A DNA stretch of 64,000 nt. It comes from Providencia stuartii. Its GTDB lineage: Bacteria; Pseudomonadota; Gammaproteobacteria; Enterobacterales; Enterobacteriaceae. Below the pieces are notes generated by a model that was given only the letters and a program-made list of their open reading frames with translations, did no database searches and was not told where the DNA came from. The stretch covers positions 2,790,001-2,854,000 of the forward strand of contig NZ_CP119546.1 in assembly GCF_029277985.1 (NCBI RefSeq), written 5' to 3'. This document shows, in pieces, positions 46,326-55,249 of this stretch. The position numbers and the translations under genes are program-made. The first letter of the stretch is position 1, and the number at the start of each line of letters is the position of its first letter.

Positions 46326-47221
46326 TGACTCCACAACAAAAAAATCGCACCCGTAGAAGTATGCTATTTGTGCCTGGCTCCAATGCGGCCATGCTAAGTA
46401 ATGCCTTTATTTATAAAGCGGATGCTTTGATGTTCGACCTTGAAGACTCTGTCACACTCCGTGAAAAAGATACGGCTCGTCGCTTGGTTTATCATACGCT
46501 ACAGCACCCGCTATATCAGGACGTTGAAACGGTTGTACGTGTGAACGCCCTTGATTCGGCCTTCGGTGTCGCTGACTTAGAAGCCGTTGTTCGTGGTGGT
46601 GCCGATATCGTACGTCTGCCAAAAACAGATACGGCGCAAGACGTTATTGATATCGAAAATGAAATCTTACGTATTGAAAAAAGCTGTGGTCGTGAACAGG
46701 GTAGCACCGGTTTACTCGCAGCAATTGAATCACCCATGGGGATTACACAAGCAGTCAATATTGCTCACGCATCACCCCGACTTATTGGCATCGCATTAGG
46801 TGCTGAAGATTATGTTCGCAATTTGCGTACCGAGCGGTCTCCAGAAGGCATTGAACTCCTCTATGCTCGGTGCGCTATTTTACAGGCAGCGCGTTCAGCA
46901 GGTATTCAAGCATTCGATACCGTGTACTCTGACGCGAATAATGAACAAGGCTTCTTAAAAGAAGCTGCTCACATTAAACAGCTTGGTTTTGATGGCAAAT
47001 CCTTAATTAACCCTCGTCAAATCGAGCTACTGCATAACCTTTATGCCCCAACCCAAAAAGAAGTGGATCATGCTCAACGTGTTGTTGATGCAGCTAATGC
47101 TGCTGAGCAAGAAGGTCGTGGTGTCGTTTCATTAAACGGGAAAATGGTTGATGGCCCAGTGATTGATCGAGCACGTTTAGTCCTTTCACGAGCGGCATTA
47201 TCAGGAATTCGGGAAGAGTGA
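46325..47221 (+). CDS. citE: Citrate lyase beta subunit (citryl-ACP lyase)
   Basis: CitE cleaves citryl-ACP to oxaloacetate and acetyl-ACP. From the ATG at 46325, with GGAGGAG before it, the product is 298 residues (E. coli 302). Motifs [44 protein letters not shown] and [17 protein letters not shown] contain the Mg-binding Glu and Asp of the HpcH/CitE family. The open frame extends 15 bases upstream but the ribosome site decides the start. Confidence 0.97.
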   Translation: MTPQQKNRTRRSMLFVPGSNAAMLSNAFIYKADALMFDLEDSVTLREKDTARRLVYHTLQHPLYQDVETVVRVNALDSAFGVADLEAVVRGGADIVRLPKTDTAQDVIDIENEILRIEKSCGREQGSTGLLAAIESPMGITQAVNIAHASPRLIGIALGAEDYVRNLRTERSPEGIELLYARCAILQAARSAGIQAFDTVYSDANNEQGFLKEAAHIKQLGFDGKSLINPRQIELLHNLYAPTQKEVDHAQRVVDAANAAEQEGRGVVSLNGKMVDGPVIDRARLVLSRAALSGIREE

Positions 47222-47231
47222 GGCATAAAAA

Positions 47232-48758
47232 ATGACAAATATGACACAGCGTCAGGCTCGCGTATCAGCCTATTTTGACCTTATGACAGACGAATCACAT
47301 CGTCAGTTTAATGATATTGGCAAGGTTCAGCAGCAGGTGCAAAAACCACGTAATCGTAAACTGTGTGAAGACTTGCAACTCGCTATTCGCCGTGCGGGTT
47401 TAAAAGATGGCATGACTATTTCATTTCATCATGCATTTCGTGGTGGCGATTTAACGATTAACCTTGTTATGCAAGTCATCGCAGAAATGGGTTTTCGTCA
47501 TCTCACACTGGCTTCAAGCTCGTTAAGTGCCTGTCATTCACCATTAGTGGAGCATATTCGCCATGGTGTCGTACGTAAAATTTATACTTCAGGTCTTCGA
47601 GGCCCATTAGCTGAAGCCATTTCTCGTGGTGAGCTAACTGAACCCGTACAAATCCACTCTCATGGTGGTCGAGCTAATCTTATTCACAGCGGTGAGCTCA
47701 GTATCGATGTCGCTTTTATCGGGGTCCCCTCTTGTGATGAATATGGCAATGCTAATGGTTACACTGGTGAGGCCTGTTGTGGCTCACTCGGTTATGCCAA
47801 AATTGATGCTGAAACTGCCAATAAAGTCATCATGTTAACGGAAGAACTACTGCCATACCCACACAATCCCGCAAGTATTAAACAGGATGAAGTGGACTAT
47901 ATTGTCAAAGTGCCACGGGTTGGTGATGCCGATAAAATTGGTGCCGATGCGACCCGCATGACCTCGAATCCTAGAGAACTCTTGATCGCTCGAACTGCCG
48001 CCGACGTTATCGAAAAGTCAGGCTATTTCAAAGAAGGCTTTTCATTACAAACAGGTACGGGGGGTGCGTCACTTGCTGTTACCCGTTTCTTAGAAGATAA
48101 AATGCGCCGTCACAATATCTGTGCCGGTTTTGCCCTCGGTGGTATCACATCCACAATAGTCGATTTACATGAAAAAGGCTTTATTCGTAAATTAATTGAT
48201 GTGCAAAGCTTTGACCGTGCCGCTGCAATGTCATTAGCTCGCAACCCAAATCATATCGAAATCAGTGCCAATCAATACGCCTGCTTTGATTCCAAAGGTG
48301 CCTCGGTGGATATGCTGGATGTGGTGGTGTTAAGTGCACTCGAAATCGATACAAAATTCAATGTTAACGTACTGACAGGATCCGATGGCGTGATACGTGG
48401 CGCATCAGGGGGTCACAGTGACACTGCTGTTGCATCAAAACTGTCCATCATTGTTGCACCGTTAGTACGTGGCCGTATACCAACGCTTGTTGATGAAGTG
48501 ATCACCTGTGTTACACCCGGGTCTAGTGTCGACATTTTAGTCACAGACCATGGTATCGCTGTTAATCCAGCTCGCCCCGAATTGAAACAACAATTGGAAA
48601 ACCAAGGAATCAATACCGTTTCCATTGATTGGCTACGTGAACGGGCTGAGTTATTAACAGGTAAACCTAATCCTATTGAATTCACTGATAAAATCGTCGC
48701 CGTTGTTCGCTACCGAGATGGCTCTGTGATTGATATCGTGCATCAAGTTAAGGAGTAA
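47232..48758 (+). CDS. citF: Citrate lyase alpha subunit (citrate:acetyl-ACP transferase)
   Basis: CitF exchanges acetate for citrate on the carrier protein. The 508-residue product (E. coli 510) matches along its length, with SFHHAFRGGDLTINLVM, IYTSGLRGPLAEAISRGEL, IHSHGGRANLIHSGEL, the Gly-rich FSLQTGTGGASLAVTRFL and LTGSDGVIRGASGGHSD. Its N-terminal 40 residues are divergent, as common here. GAGG precedes the ATG. It completes the D-E-F lyase complex. Confidence 0.97.
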   Translation: MTNMTQRQARVSAYFDLMTDESHRQFNDIGKVQQQVQKPRNRKLCEDLQLAIRRAGLKDGMTISFHHAFRGGDLTINLVMQVIAEMGFRHLTLASSSLSACHSPLVEHIRHGVVRKIYTSGLRGPLAEAISRGELTEPVQIHSHGGRANLIHSGELSIDVAFIGVPSCDEYGNANGYTGEACCGSLGYAKIDAETANKVIMLTEELLPYPHNPASIKQDEVDYIVKVPRVGDADKIGADATRMTSNPRELLIARTAADVIEKSGYFKEGFSLQTGTGGASLAVTRFLEDKMRRHNICAGFALGGITSTIVDLHEKGFIRKLIDVQSFDRAAAMSLARNPNHIEISANQYACFDSKGASVDMLDVVVLSALEIDTKFNVNVLTGSDGVIRGASGGHSDTAVASKLSIIVAPLVRGRIPTLVDEVITCVTPGSSVDILVTDHGIAVNPARPELKQQLENQGINTVSIDWLRERAELLTGKPNPIEFTDKIVAVVRYRDGSVIDIVHQVKE

Positions 48759-48762
48759 CACC

Positions 48763-49308
48763 ATGTTTTACCCACTGCCTGATACCATAGAGCAACTTGA
48801 AATTTCTTTACCTGAGCTGCTACAAAGTCGTGATAACCGTCAGGCTAGACAGCAGCAGTGGATTGGTCTCCATCAGGTAACCCTGATTTCATTTACTGTC
48901 GTTTTTCCTGGTCCTGTCAAAGATAATCATCTTGTCAGACTGATCTTTAATCAGGGATTAAATGCGCTTAAACAGGTCGCTCAACGCAGGCAGTGGGTAC
49001 TTTTAGCGCAACAATCTTTTGCCTTATCGACGGGGCCTGAATGTTTCGTCGCAGTAGATGCCAATGCCATTGAGGTAAAACATGCCTTAATTGAAGCAGA
49101 AGCGTTATCTCACGTAGGTCGTTTATGGGATTTTGATGTCTTTGACGCTGAGGGGCGGCAATATTCACGCGCCAAGCTAGGCCTTCCCGCTAGACGCTGC
49201 TTGCTGTGCGAAAAAGATGCCAAAATTTGTGCTCGGGAGCGTATCCATCCGCTGAATGAGATTCTTACTCAAATCGAGGTGCTAGCTAATGCGTCCGCTA
49301 ACGATTGA
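48763..49308 (+). CDS. citX: Apo-citrate lyase phosphoribosyl-dephospho-CoA transferase
   Basis: CitX attaches the CoA-derived prosthetic group to CitD. The ATG at 48763 has GGAG eight bases before it; the frame is open to 48730 within citF but that is not used. At 181 residues it equals E. coli CitX (183). Motifs: ELLQSRDNRQARQQQWI, SFTVVFPGPVKDN, GRLWDFDVFDAEG and the Cys pair in ARRCLLCEKDAKICARER. It is a separate gene here, whereas E. coli also has it separate and some species fuse it with citG. Overlaps citG by 20 bp. Confidence 0.95.
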   Translation: MFYPLPDTIEQLEISLPELLQSRDNRQARQQQWIGLHQVTLISFTVVFPGPVKDNHLVRLIFNQGLNALKQVAQRRQWVLLAQQSFALSTGPECFVAVDANAIEVKHALIEAEALSHVGRLWDFDVFDAEGRQYSRAKLGLPARRCLLCEKDAKICARERIHPLNEILTQIEVLANASAND

Positions 49309-50173
49309 GCAAACAGAACGGCTCACACATGAGGCCGTACATTATTATAGCCAACTGGGTTGGCAAGCCATGATGGCTGAGGTGAATCTAACCCCAAAAC
49401 CCGGCCTTGTTGATGCATGGAATACAGGGGCTCACAAGGATATGGCGTTGACTGATTTTCATCTCAGTGCCCGTGCTATCGCTCAGCATTTTCCTGATTT
49501 TCTCTTCGCTGGCGCAAAGTATAAACAACTCCCTGTTCAGCATGTTTTGAAAAAAATTCGCCCAATTGGTATTGCATGTGAACAATCGATGTTTCGTGCG
49601 ACAAAAGGCGTTAATACGCATAAAGGTTCAATCTTCTCTCTAGGATTAGTATTAACCATCATCGGCCGTCAATTAGCGTTACAGAAACCGGTTTCGGCTG
49701 CCTCTATCAGTCAAGACGTATCACTGATGTGCCAAGGTATTACGACTGAATTAATGCAAATAACGGATACGCCTACCGCAGGCCAGCGTTTATACCAATC
49801 ATTTGGTTTAACAGGTGCTCGTGGTGAAGCGGAAAGTGGTTACCGACTCGTGGTTGATTTATCTCTGCCTTATTATTTAAAACAACTTATTGAAGGTAAA
49901 CCTCAACAACTCGCATTACTTGAAACACTCATCTTATTAATGGCAAACAATGATGATACCAATGTAGCCAATCGTGGCGGACTAGCCGGTTTATCATGGC
50001 TGAAAACCCAAGCACAAGCGGTACTTGACCAAGGTGGATTAGTTGATTCGACAGATTTAGAAAAAATTAAACGCTTCGATAGGCAATGCATTATAAAAAA
50101 CTTAAGTCCAGGTGGAAGTGCAGACTTATTAATTCTCACTTGGTTTTTAGCTCGCTTACCTTATTCAAAATAA
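49289..50173 (+). CDS. citG: Triphosphoribosyl-dephospho-CoA synthase
   Basis: CitG makes the prosthetic-group precursor from ATP and dephospho-CoA. The 294-residue product (E. coli 292) contains EVNLTPKPGLVDAWNTGAH, GVNTHKGSIFSLGLVL, the GLTGARGEAESGY segment, NNDDTNVANRGG and a C-terminal NLSPGGSADLLILTWFL, all family signatures. It overlaps citX and ends the lyase-activation part of the operon; 236 bp separate it from ybhI. Confidence 0.96.
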   Translation: MRPLTIEQTERLTHEAVHYYSQLGWQAMMAEVNLTPKPGLVDAWNTGAHKDMALTDFHLSARAIAQHFPDFLFAGAKYKQLPVQHVLKKIRPIGIACEQSMFRATKGVNTHKGSIFSLGLVLTIIGRQLALQKPVSAASISQDVSLMCQGITTELMQITDTPTAGQRLYQSFGLTGARGEAESGYRLVVDLSLPYYLKQLIEGKPQQLALLETLILLMANNDDTNVANRGGLAGLSWLKTQAQAVLDQGGLVDSTDLEKIKRFDRQCIIKNLSPGGSADLLILTWFLARLPYSK

Positions 50174-50409
50174 AATTAACACCAATTCAATATTAACCGA
50201 CACAGGAAAAATAAAATTTAATTAACAAAAATAAAAAACTTAATTATTGATTACTGTTTTAACGAATTTATCCCGTATTTGGCATTGAAGGATTTCCAAT
50301 ATCCATTCAAAGCATAGCTGTATTCCAAATACACCAGACACAAATTCATAATATTAAATAATAAATTTTAATATTAACCAAATTTAGTATTCATTAAGGA
50401 AATTGGCCT

Positions 50410-51843
50410 ATGCAAAAAGATAAAATATGGAAGCTATTTCTTCTCATAGCGATTCCCATAATCATATCGTTAATCCCAACACCGGAAGGGTTACCCCACA
50501 TTGCGTGGTTATTATTTGGTCTTTACTTAGCCGCTATCGTGGGACTGGTATTAAAGCCCTATTCTGAACCTGTTATTTTGTTAGCCACTATCGCTGCCAG
50601 CGCAGTGGTCATTGGTGTGACAGGCACTAAAGATGTCAAAGTCAGTGAAGTGCTTAATGGCTATGCCTCCGGTACAACCTGGCTCGTCTTTGCTGCCTTT
50701 ACGCTCAGTGCGGCATTCGTGATTACAGGCTTAGGTAAACGGCTCTCTTATATTTTAATTGGCAAGCTCGGTGGAACAACATTAGGTCTTGGTTATGTCA
50801 CCGCAATTCTTGACTTAATTATTGCACCAGCAACGCCATCAAATACGGCACGTGCAGGGGGAATTGTCTTTCCAATTATTAACAGCGTAGCGGTGGCATT
50901 AGGTTCAGATCCTGAAAAAAGCCCTCGTAAAGCCGGCCATTACCTGTTAGTGAACGTTTATATGGTGACAAAAACCACCAGCTATATGTTCCTAACCGCG
51001 ATGGCACCAAATGCATTAGCGTTAGCCATGATGACTGACATTATGGGGATCCATTTAAGTTGGGGTGGATGGGCGCTTGCGGCTGCTATTCCTGGGCTAA
51101 TTATGTTGATCCTGACTCCCCTTATCATCTACAAATTGTATCCTCCTGAGTTGAAAAAAGTCAACAATAAAGAGATTGCTGCGAAAGGATTAGCTGACCT
51201 CGGCCCAATGACGGTAAGAGAAAAACTGCTCAGTATTATCTTTATCTTAGCTTTGGCGGGATGGATATTTGCAGGCCAAATTGGCGTTAGCGCCTCCACC
51301 GTTGCGATTTGTGTTATGGCCTTAACATTAATTCTAGGCGTGGTGACTTGGGATGATGTGTTAAAAAATAAAGGTGGCTGGAATACCTTAATTTGGTATG
51401 GCGGTATCATCGGAATGTCTGGCGTGCTAACGAAAGCTGGCTTTTTCAAATGGTTAGCTGATGTGATGGGGCAACACCTTTCATTTGGCGATCAAACAAT
51501 GCTGGCCTTCTTTGTGATCATGTTTATCAGTGTTGCGATACGTTATTTATTCGCCTCTGGTGGTGCTTATGTCGCTGCGATGGTTCCTGTATTTGCAACC
51601 GTGGGTATGGTGGCTGGGGCACCGCCAATGTTACTAGCACTAGGTTTACTGTTCTCTAATGCATATGGCGGTAGCTTAACTCACTATGGCGGCGCGGCAG
51701 CTCCAATTGTTTTCGGTGCTGGTTATAACGACATTCGTTCTTGGTGGATTATTGGGGGTATCGTCGCATTCTTAAGTTTACTGGTACATATGACCATTGG
51801 TTTAGGCTGGTGGGAAATCTTAATCAGTGCTGGTTTAATTTAA
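50410..51843 (+). CDS. ybhI: DASS family permease YbhI, putative tricarboxylate transporter
   Basis: The 477-residue protein has the length and sequence of E. coli YbhI: SGYASGTTWLVF-type region GYASGTTWLVFAAFTLSAAF, LAPATPSNTARAGGIV-like IIAPATPSNTARAGG, VTWDDVLKNKGGWNTLIWYG and NAYGGSLTHYGGAAAPIVFG. About 12 membrane segments are present, with the two SNT/THYG substrate-binding motifs of the DASS family. E. coli CitT is a more distant relative. Placement after citG in the same direction, with no citT, makes it the likely citrate (or related tricarboxylate) carrier of this locus. AAGGAAA lies upstream of the ATG. Confidence 0.9.
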   Translation: MQKDKIWKLFLLIAIPIIISLIPTPEGLPHIAWLLFGLYLAAIVGLVLKPYSEPVILLATIAASAVVIGVTGTKDVKVSEVLNGYASGTTWLVFAAFTLSAAFVITGLGKRLSYILIGKLGGTTLGLGYVTAILDLIIAPATPSNTARAGGIVFPIINSVAVALGSDPEKSPRKAGHYLLVNVYMVTKTTSYMFLTAMAPNALALAMMTDIMGIHLSWGGWALAAAIPGLIMLILTPLIIYKLYPPELKKVNNKEIAAKGLADLGPMTVREKLLSIIFILALAGWIFAGQIGVSASTVAICVMALTLILGVVTWDDVLKNKGGWNTLIWYGGIIGMSGVLTKAGFFKWLADVMGQHLSFGDQTMLAFFVIMFISVAIRYLFASGGAYVAAMVPVFATVGMVAGAPPMLLALGLLFSNAYGGSLTHYGGAAAPIVFGAGYNDIRSWWIIGGIVAFLSLLVHMTIGLGWWEILISAGLI

Positions 51844-51849
51844 ATAATA

Positions 51850-51905
51850 ACGTTTAGCCTAAACGTAAAAATAACCCATGGGATCCAAGTATTATTTGGG
51901 TCCCA
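51850..51905 (+). other. Two stem-loops between ybhI and ybhH
   Basis: ACGTTTA/TAAACGT (about 51850-51867) is followed by a longer stem, ATGGGATCCAA pairing with TTGGGTCCCAT (one G-T wobble), at about 51878-51905. Neither has a strong T-run. They may stabilise the upstream mRNA or attenuate read-through into ybhH. Confidence 0.45.
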
Positions 51906-52021
51906 TATAAATATAAAACCTCCCTCTTCTATTATTTTGCTGTGTTATGGGCAGCGGTTATCTTATTTCATGCCATCAACAGCATAAATAATAATAAGCG
52001 ATACTCTACAGAGGAAAATAC

Positions 52022-53077
52022 ATGAAAAAAATACCTTGTATGTTGATGCGCGGAGGCACATCTAAAGGCGTATTTTTATTAGCGGATGACTTACCCCAAA
52101 ATATCCAAGAACGTGATGAACTCATATTAGCCATTATGGGGTCAGGTCATGCCTTGCAAATTGATGGTATTGGAGGAGGCAGCCCACAAACCAGTAAAGT
52201 TGCGATTATCAGTCGTTCATCTCACCCTGATGCAGATATTGATTATTTATTTGCACAAGTATCGATTACCGATCGTCTTGTTGATACGGCACCGAACTGC
52301 GGCAATATACTCTGTGCGGTAGGTTCATATGCGATAGAAAAAGGTTTAATACCGGTTACAGGCGATGAAACGATCATTCGTATTCGCAACATCAATACTC
52401 ATACCTTCGTCAATGCCACAGTGCAAACGCCAAATGGACAAGTGTTGTACGAGGGAAGTACGACTATCGCCAGTGTGCCGGGCCAGGCAGCACCGATTTC
52501 CCTCACCTTTTTAAATGCATGTGGCACCAAAACAGGAAAATTGCTCCCCACTGGGCACGAAATCGATATTTTTGATGGGGTGGAGGTGAGTTGCATCGAT
52601 ATGGCGATGCCCGTTGTTTTAATCGATGCTCCACAACTGAATAAAACAGGTTATGAAACGGCGGAGCAGCTTGAAGCAGACGAGACGTTTATGCAACGCT
52701 TAGAAAGCATTCGCCAGCAAGCAGGCCTTGCAATGGGGTTAGGTGATGTGAGCCAAAAAGTTATCCCTAAACCCATATTAGTCTCCCCAGCTATTCATGG
52801 CGGAACCGTCAACGTACGCTACTTTATGCCACATAAATGCCATGGTGCACTGGCTGTCACTGGTGCTATTGCCATTGCAACCGGCACTATTTTAGAAAAC
52901 AGTGTGATAAAACGATATTTATCTCAAAAAGTCGATATGCAGCACATCTCTATCGAACATTTAAGTGGGCATTTTGATGTGTCTCTCAATCAGCGAGGAC
53001 ATTTCCCTGAAGGATTACAAGCCTCAATTATCAGAACAGCAAGAAAACTATTTGCTGGGGATGTCTATGTCCCTTAA
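52022..53077 (+). CDS. ybhH: PrpF-family isomerase YbhH
   Basis: The 351-residue product matches E. coli YbhH (350) nearly throughout: IPCMLMRGGTSKGVFLLADD, MGSGHALQIDGIGGGSPQTS, TAPNCGNILCAVG, CIDMAMPVVLI and a KCHGALAVTGAIA segment. PrpF proteins isomerise unsaturated tricarboxylates (trans- and cis-aconitate types; 4-oxalomesaconate tautomerase is a relative); the Cys in TAPNCGN is a catalytic-site residue in the family. As in E. coli it follows ybhI, pointing to uptake and isomerisation of one substrate. GAGGAAA precedes the ATG. Confidence 0.9.
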   Translation: MKKIPCMLMRGGTSKGVFLLADDLPQNIQERDELILAIMGSGHALQIDGIGGGSPQTSKVAIISRSSHPDADIDYLFAQVSITDRLVDTAPNCGNILCAVGSYAIEKGLIPVTGDETIIRIRNINTHTFVNATVQTPNGQVLYEGSTTIASVPGQAAPISLTFLNACGTKTGKLLPTGHEIDIFDGVEVSCIDMAMPVVLIDAPQLNKTGYETAEQLEADETFMQRLESIRQQAGLAMGLGDVSQKVIPKPILVSPAIHGGTVNVRYFMPHKCHGALAVTGAIAIATGTILENSVIKRYLSQKVDMQHISIEHLSGHFDVSLNQRGHFPEGLQASIIRTARKLFAGDVYVP

Positions 53078-53144
53078 CCCGTCACAATGTAAGTTGAAAA
53101 ATGGCGCCTACTCATCATAGACGCCACTTCCTTGCAGTATCTCG

Positions 53145-54266
53145 CTATTGAAACTCACCATTAATAAAATAAGAGACTTGGTGTGCTTCATCGGGTGTCG
53201 GTATTTCCAGTTTATCGGCCATACGCGACATCACTTTTTCAGGCACCGCATACTGACGTTGGCGATTTTGTTGCTGCCACTGTTTATAAGGTACTTCTAA
53301 ATAAATCAGATGAACTTTAGCCTGATAACGCGCAAATAAATCGATCATACTGGCGCGCAATGACGCACTGAGTGACGTAGCATTCCAAATAAAATCCTGC
53401 TTTTCACGCAATAACCCCTTAGCTTGCTCTTTTGCCTGCTGTGCCACCCAACCTTGGGCATTTCTATCCGCTGGATTAATTTTATGTTTGCGACGAATTT
53501 CATCGAGGCACACAACCTCTTTTTGAGGAAAGTACTGAGAAATAAAGTGATCCTTCCCCATACCAGGTAATCCACACAGCATGATAACTTCACTTCCGGC
53601 TTCCTCAAACGGTGCATAATCAGGTGTACCCCGTTGATAATGGAAATAATGAAATTTCCCAGCCATAGAAGCAAAGGCTTTTGGTTGTTGCCAGCAACCT
53701 TGTTCACGACAAAATAGCTCAAATAATTCAATGCGAGATAAGAGCTCCGCTTGGTCTTCACAGATACGCCCCAATACATCCGCTTTTGCTAACAAACACA
53801 GCAGCGACATATCGACACGTAAAGAGGCGGCAAAGAGCGCTCTTTCAGGATCCTTTTTTTCCATCACCCATAATGGTAAGCCATGATAGCGAACTAATGC
53901 GGCAATTTGCTCTCGAATAATGAAAGGCGTTTCAACCTGCCGAAAAAGAATTTGCCGCGTTGATAACTCACCTTTTTTAGCATGACCCGGCGAAATAATG
54001 CGCCCGTTTTCATCCTCGCGCGTCGTACTTCGCTTTTCAACATCATGCATGAGTGCCGCCGTCCATACGATATTTTTCTGCAAGTCAGAAAGTTGCTGGT
54101 ATTCAGGCAATGTTTCTAACGCTGCAAGCACCATTTGGGTATGTATCGCAACATCGCCTTCGGCATGATGTAATCCATCTTGAGGAACCCCTCGCATATC
54201 ACGAACAAACTCAAATTGAGACTCTAACTGTGACCACTCCGTTGTGTCCGTTAATTGCCAATTCAT
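53145..54266 (-). CDS. HD phosphoesterase-polynucleotide 5'-kinase fusion (HD-Pnk, RNA end healing)
   Basis: The 373-residue product starts at 54266, where AAGGAGG sits five bases before an ATG that overlaps the ligase stop as ATGA. The N-terminal HD domain (about 20-180) has HAEGDVAIHT (H34, H42), H74-D75, H128 and D163 as likely metal ligands. The C-terminal P-loop kinase (about 225-373) has GLPGMGKD (K238), CLDEIRRKH and an Arg-rich lid (QQQNRQRQYAVP). The architecture is that of Runella slithyformis HD-Pnk, which removes 2',3'-phosphates and phosphorylates 5'-OH ends. With the upstream ligase it can heal and seal broken RNA. Function inferred from domains. Confidence 0.85.
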   Translation of the reverse strand: MNWQLTDTTEWSQLESQFEFVRDMRGVPQDGLHHAEGDVAIHTQMVLAALETLPEYQQLSDLQKNIVWTAALMHDVEKRSTTREDENGRIISPGHAKKGELSTRQILFRQVETPFIIREQIAALVRYHGLPLWVMEKKDPERALFAASLRVDMSLLCLLAKADVLGRICEDQAELLSRIELFELFCREQGCWQQPKAFASMAGKFHYFHYQRGTPDYAPFEEAGSEVIMLCGLPGMGKDHFISQYFPQKEVVCLDEIRRKHKINPADRNAQGWVAQQAKEQAKGLLREKQDFIWNATSLSASLRASMIDLFARYQAKVHLIYLEVPYKQWQQQNRQRQYAVPEKVMSRMADKLEIPTPDEAHQVSYFINGEFQ

Positions 54267-54973
54267 CTCGCCTCCTTTTTGCGCTCGAACGCTAACTTTG
54301 CTCGCTGCCAGTTTCTTTTCCAATGAATATCAGTCTTAACATGATTTTTGCGTACATACTTAAACACATGCGACATGAAATCATCGACTAAAAAGCGCTG
54401 GCTATCGCGAGTGACAATCCCTTCCATGCTGCAAGGGAGTTGAGTATGCGTATCGCAAGCACCGAAATGGCTATCCTGTGAAGCCGCCTCGATGAGTTGT
54501 TGTGCGTACACTTGCGGCCCTTGCTGTTGGCTAATACTCAGGGAAAGCTCAGGCACTGTCGGAAAATCAAACAATGCTGCATAAAACTTGACTTCATCCC
54601 AACTTAACCAGTAGCGGCCTTGTCGTACGGCAAAAATATAGAAATAATCTTCAATATGTTGATATTCAATAGAGTGTACGGCGTAGAGATTTTCTCCGAA
54701 TAGCTCGATATCCCCTAAATCATGCTTGATTAACTGCCAGCGCTGACGTATCTGTTGGCTCCATGCGGACTGCGTTGGCGTCGCATGAGAACGAGCAAAC
54801 ACCCCATATTGGCTTAAGCAATTATTTTCACCATCGAGTTTTTCAGTATGTACCAGCTGCTTAATATTCTGGATGTGTGACCACCAATCGCTATTGATAC
54901 GATCATCGCTAGTGGTGCCAGGTGAGAACGGATAGTGATACGTTCTACCATACTTTCTTGATTGCATAGTCAT
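54263..54973 (-). CDS. RNA ligase (RNA_ligase/Rnl2-like nucleotidyltransferase)
   Basis: The 236-residue product has the covalent nucleotidyltransferase motifs in order: I, TEKLDGEN with K45 as the AMP-accepting lysine; III, ELFGENLYAVHS; IIIa, FYIFAVRQGRYWLSW; IV, SMEGIVTRD; V, FKYVRKNHVKTD. It is a minimal ligase without a long C-terminal domain. It would seal 5'-phosphate and 3'-hydroxyl RNA ends prepared by the HD-Pnk encoded next, to which it is translationally coupled. GAGAGA precedes the ATG. A tRNA- or rRNA-repair role against nuclease damage is an inference. Confidence 0.87.
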   Translation of the reverse strand: MTMQSRKYGRTYHYPFSPGTTSDDRINSDWWSHIQNIKQLVHTEKLDGENNCLSQYGVFARSHATPTQSAWSQQIRQRWQLIKHDLGDIELFGENLYAVHSIEYQHIEDYFYIFAVRQGRYWLSWDEVKFYAALFDFPTVPELSLSISQQQGPQVYAQQLIEAASQDSHFGACDTHTQLPCSMEGIVTRDSQRFLVDDFMSHVFKYVRKNHVKTDIHWKRNWQRAKLAFERKKEAR

Positions 54974-55198
54974 TATGCTCTCTCTACAGAAATAGAAAAA
55001 ACAACAAATCTTTTCGCAAGATTTGCCTCTGCGTTATATGAGAAATCAAGAGTTGGTATTACATATTAATTCCGCGAAACGGCCTCATAATGGAGTGGTA
55101 TAGATTTAAAACCTTTGTATTAAAACGGGGGCATTCTAGACTAACAGTGAAGCAAAAAGCGAGGAAATTAATCCGAATTTATACTATTCAACAAATTA

Positions 55199-55222
55199 CC
55201 GTAGCCAATTAGGCTACGGTTT
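55199..55222 (-). terminator. Stem-loop downstream of the CitMHS gene
   Basis: CCGTAGCC pairs with GGCTACGG around AATTA, about 30 bp past the citM stop read leftward; the T-tract is weak (TAATTT). The remaining bases up to the RNA ligase gene (about 54974-55198) are AT-rich and presumably hold its promoter. Confidence 0.55.
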
Positions 55223-55249
55223 GTGAAATATTGGTCAAACGGCTAGCAT

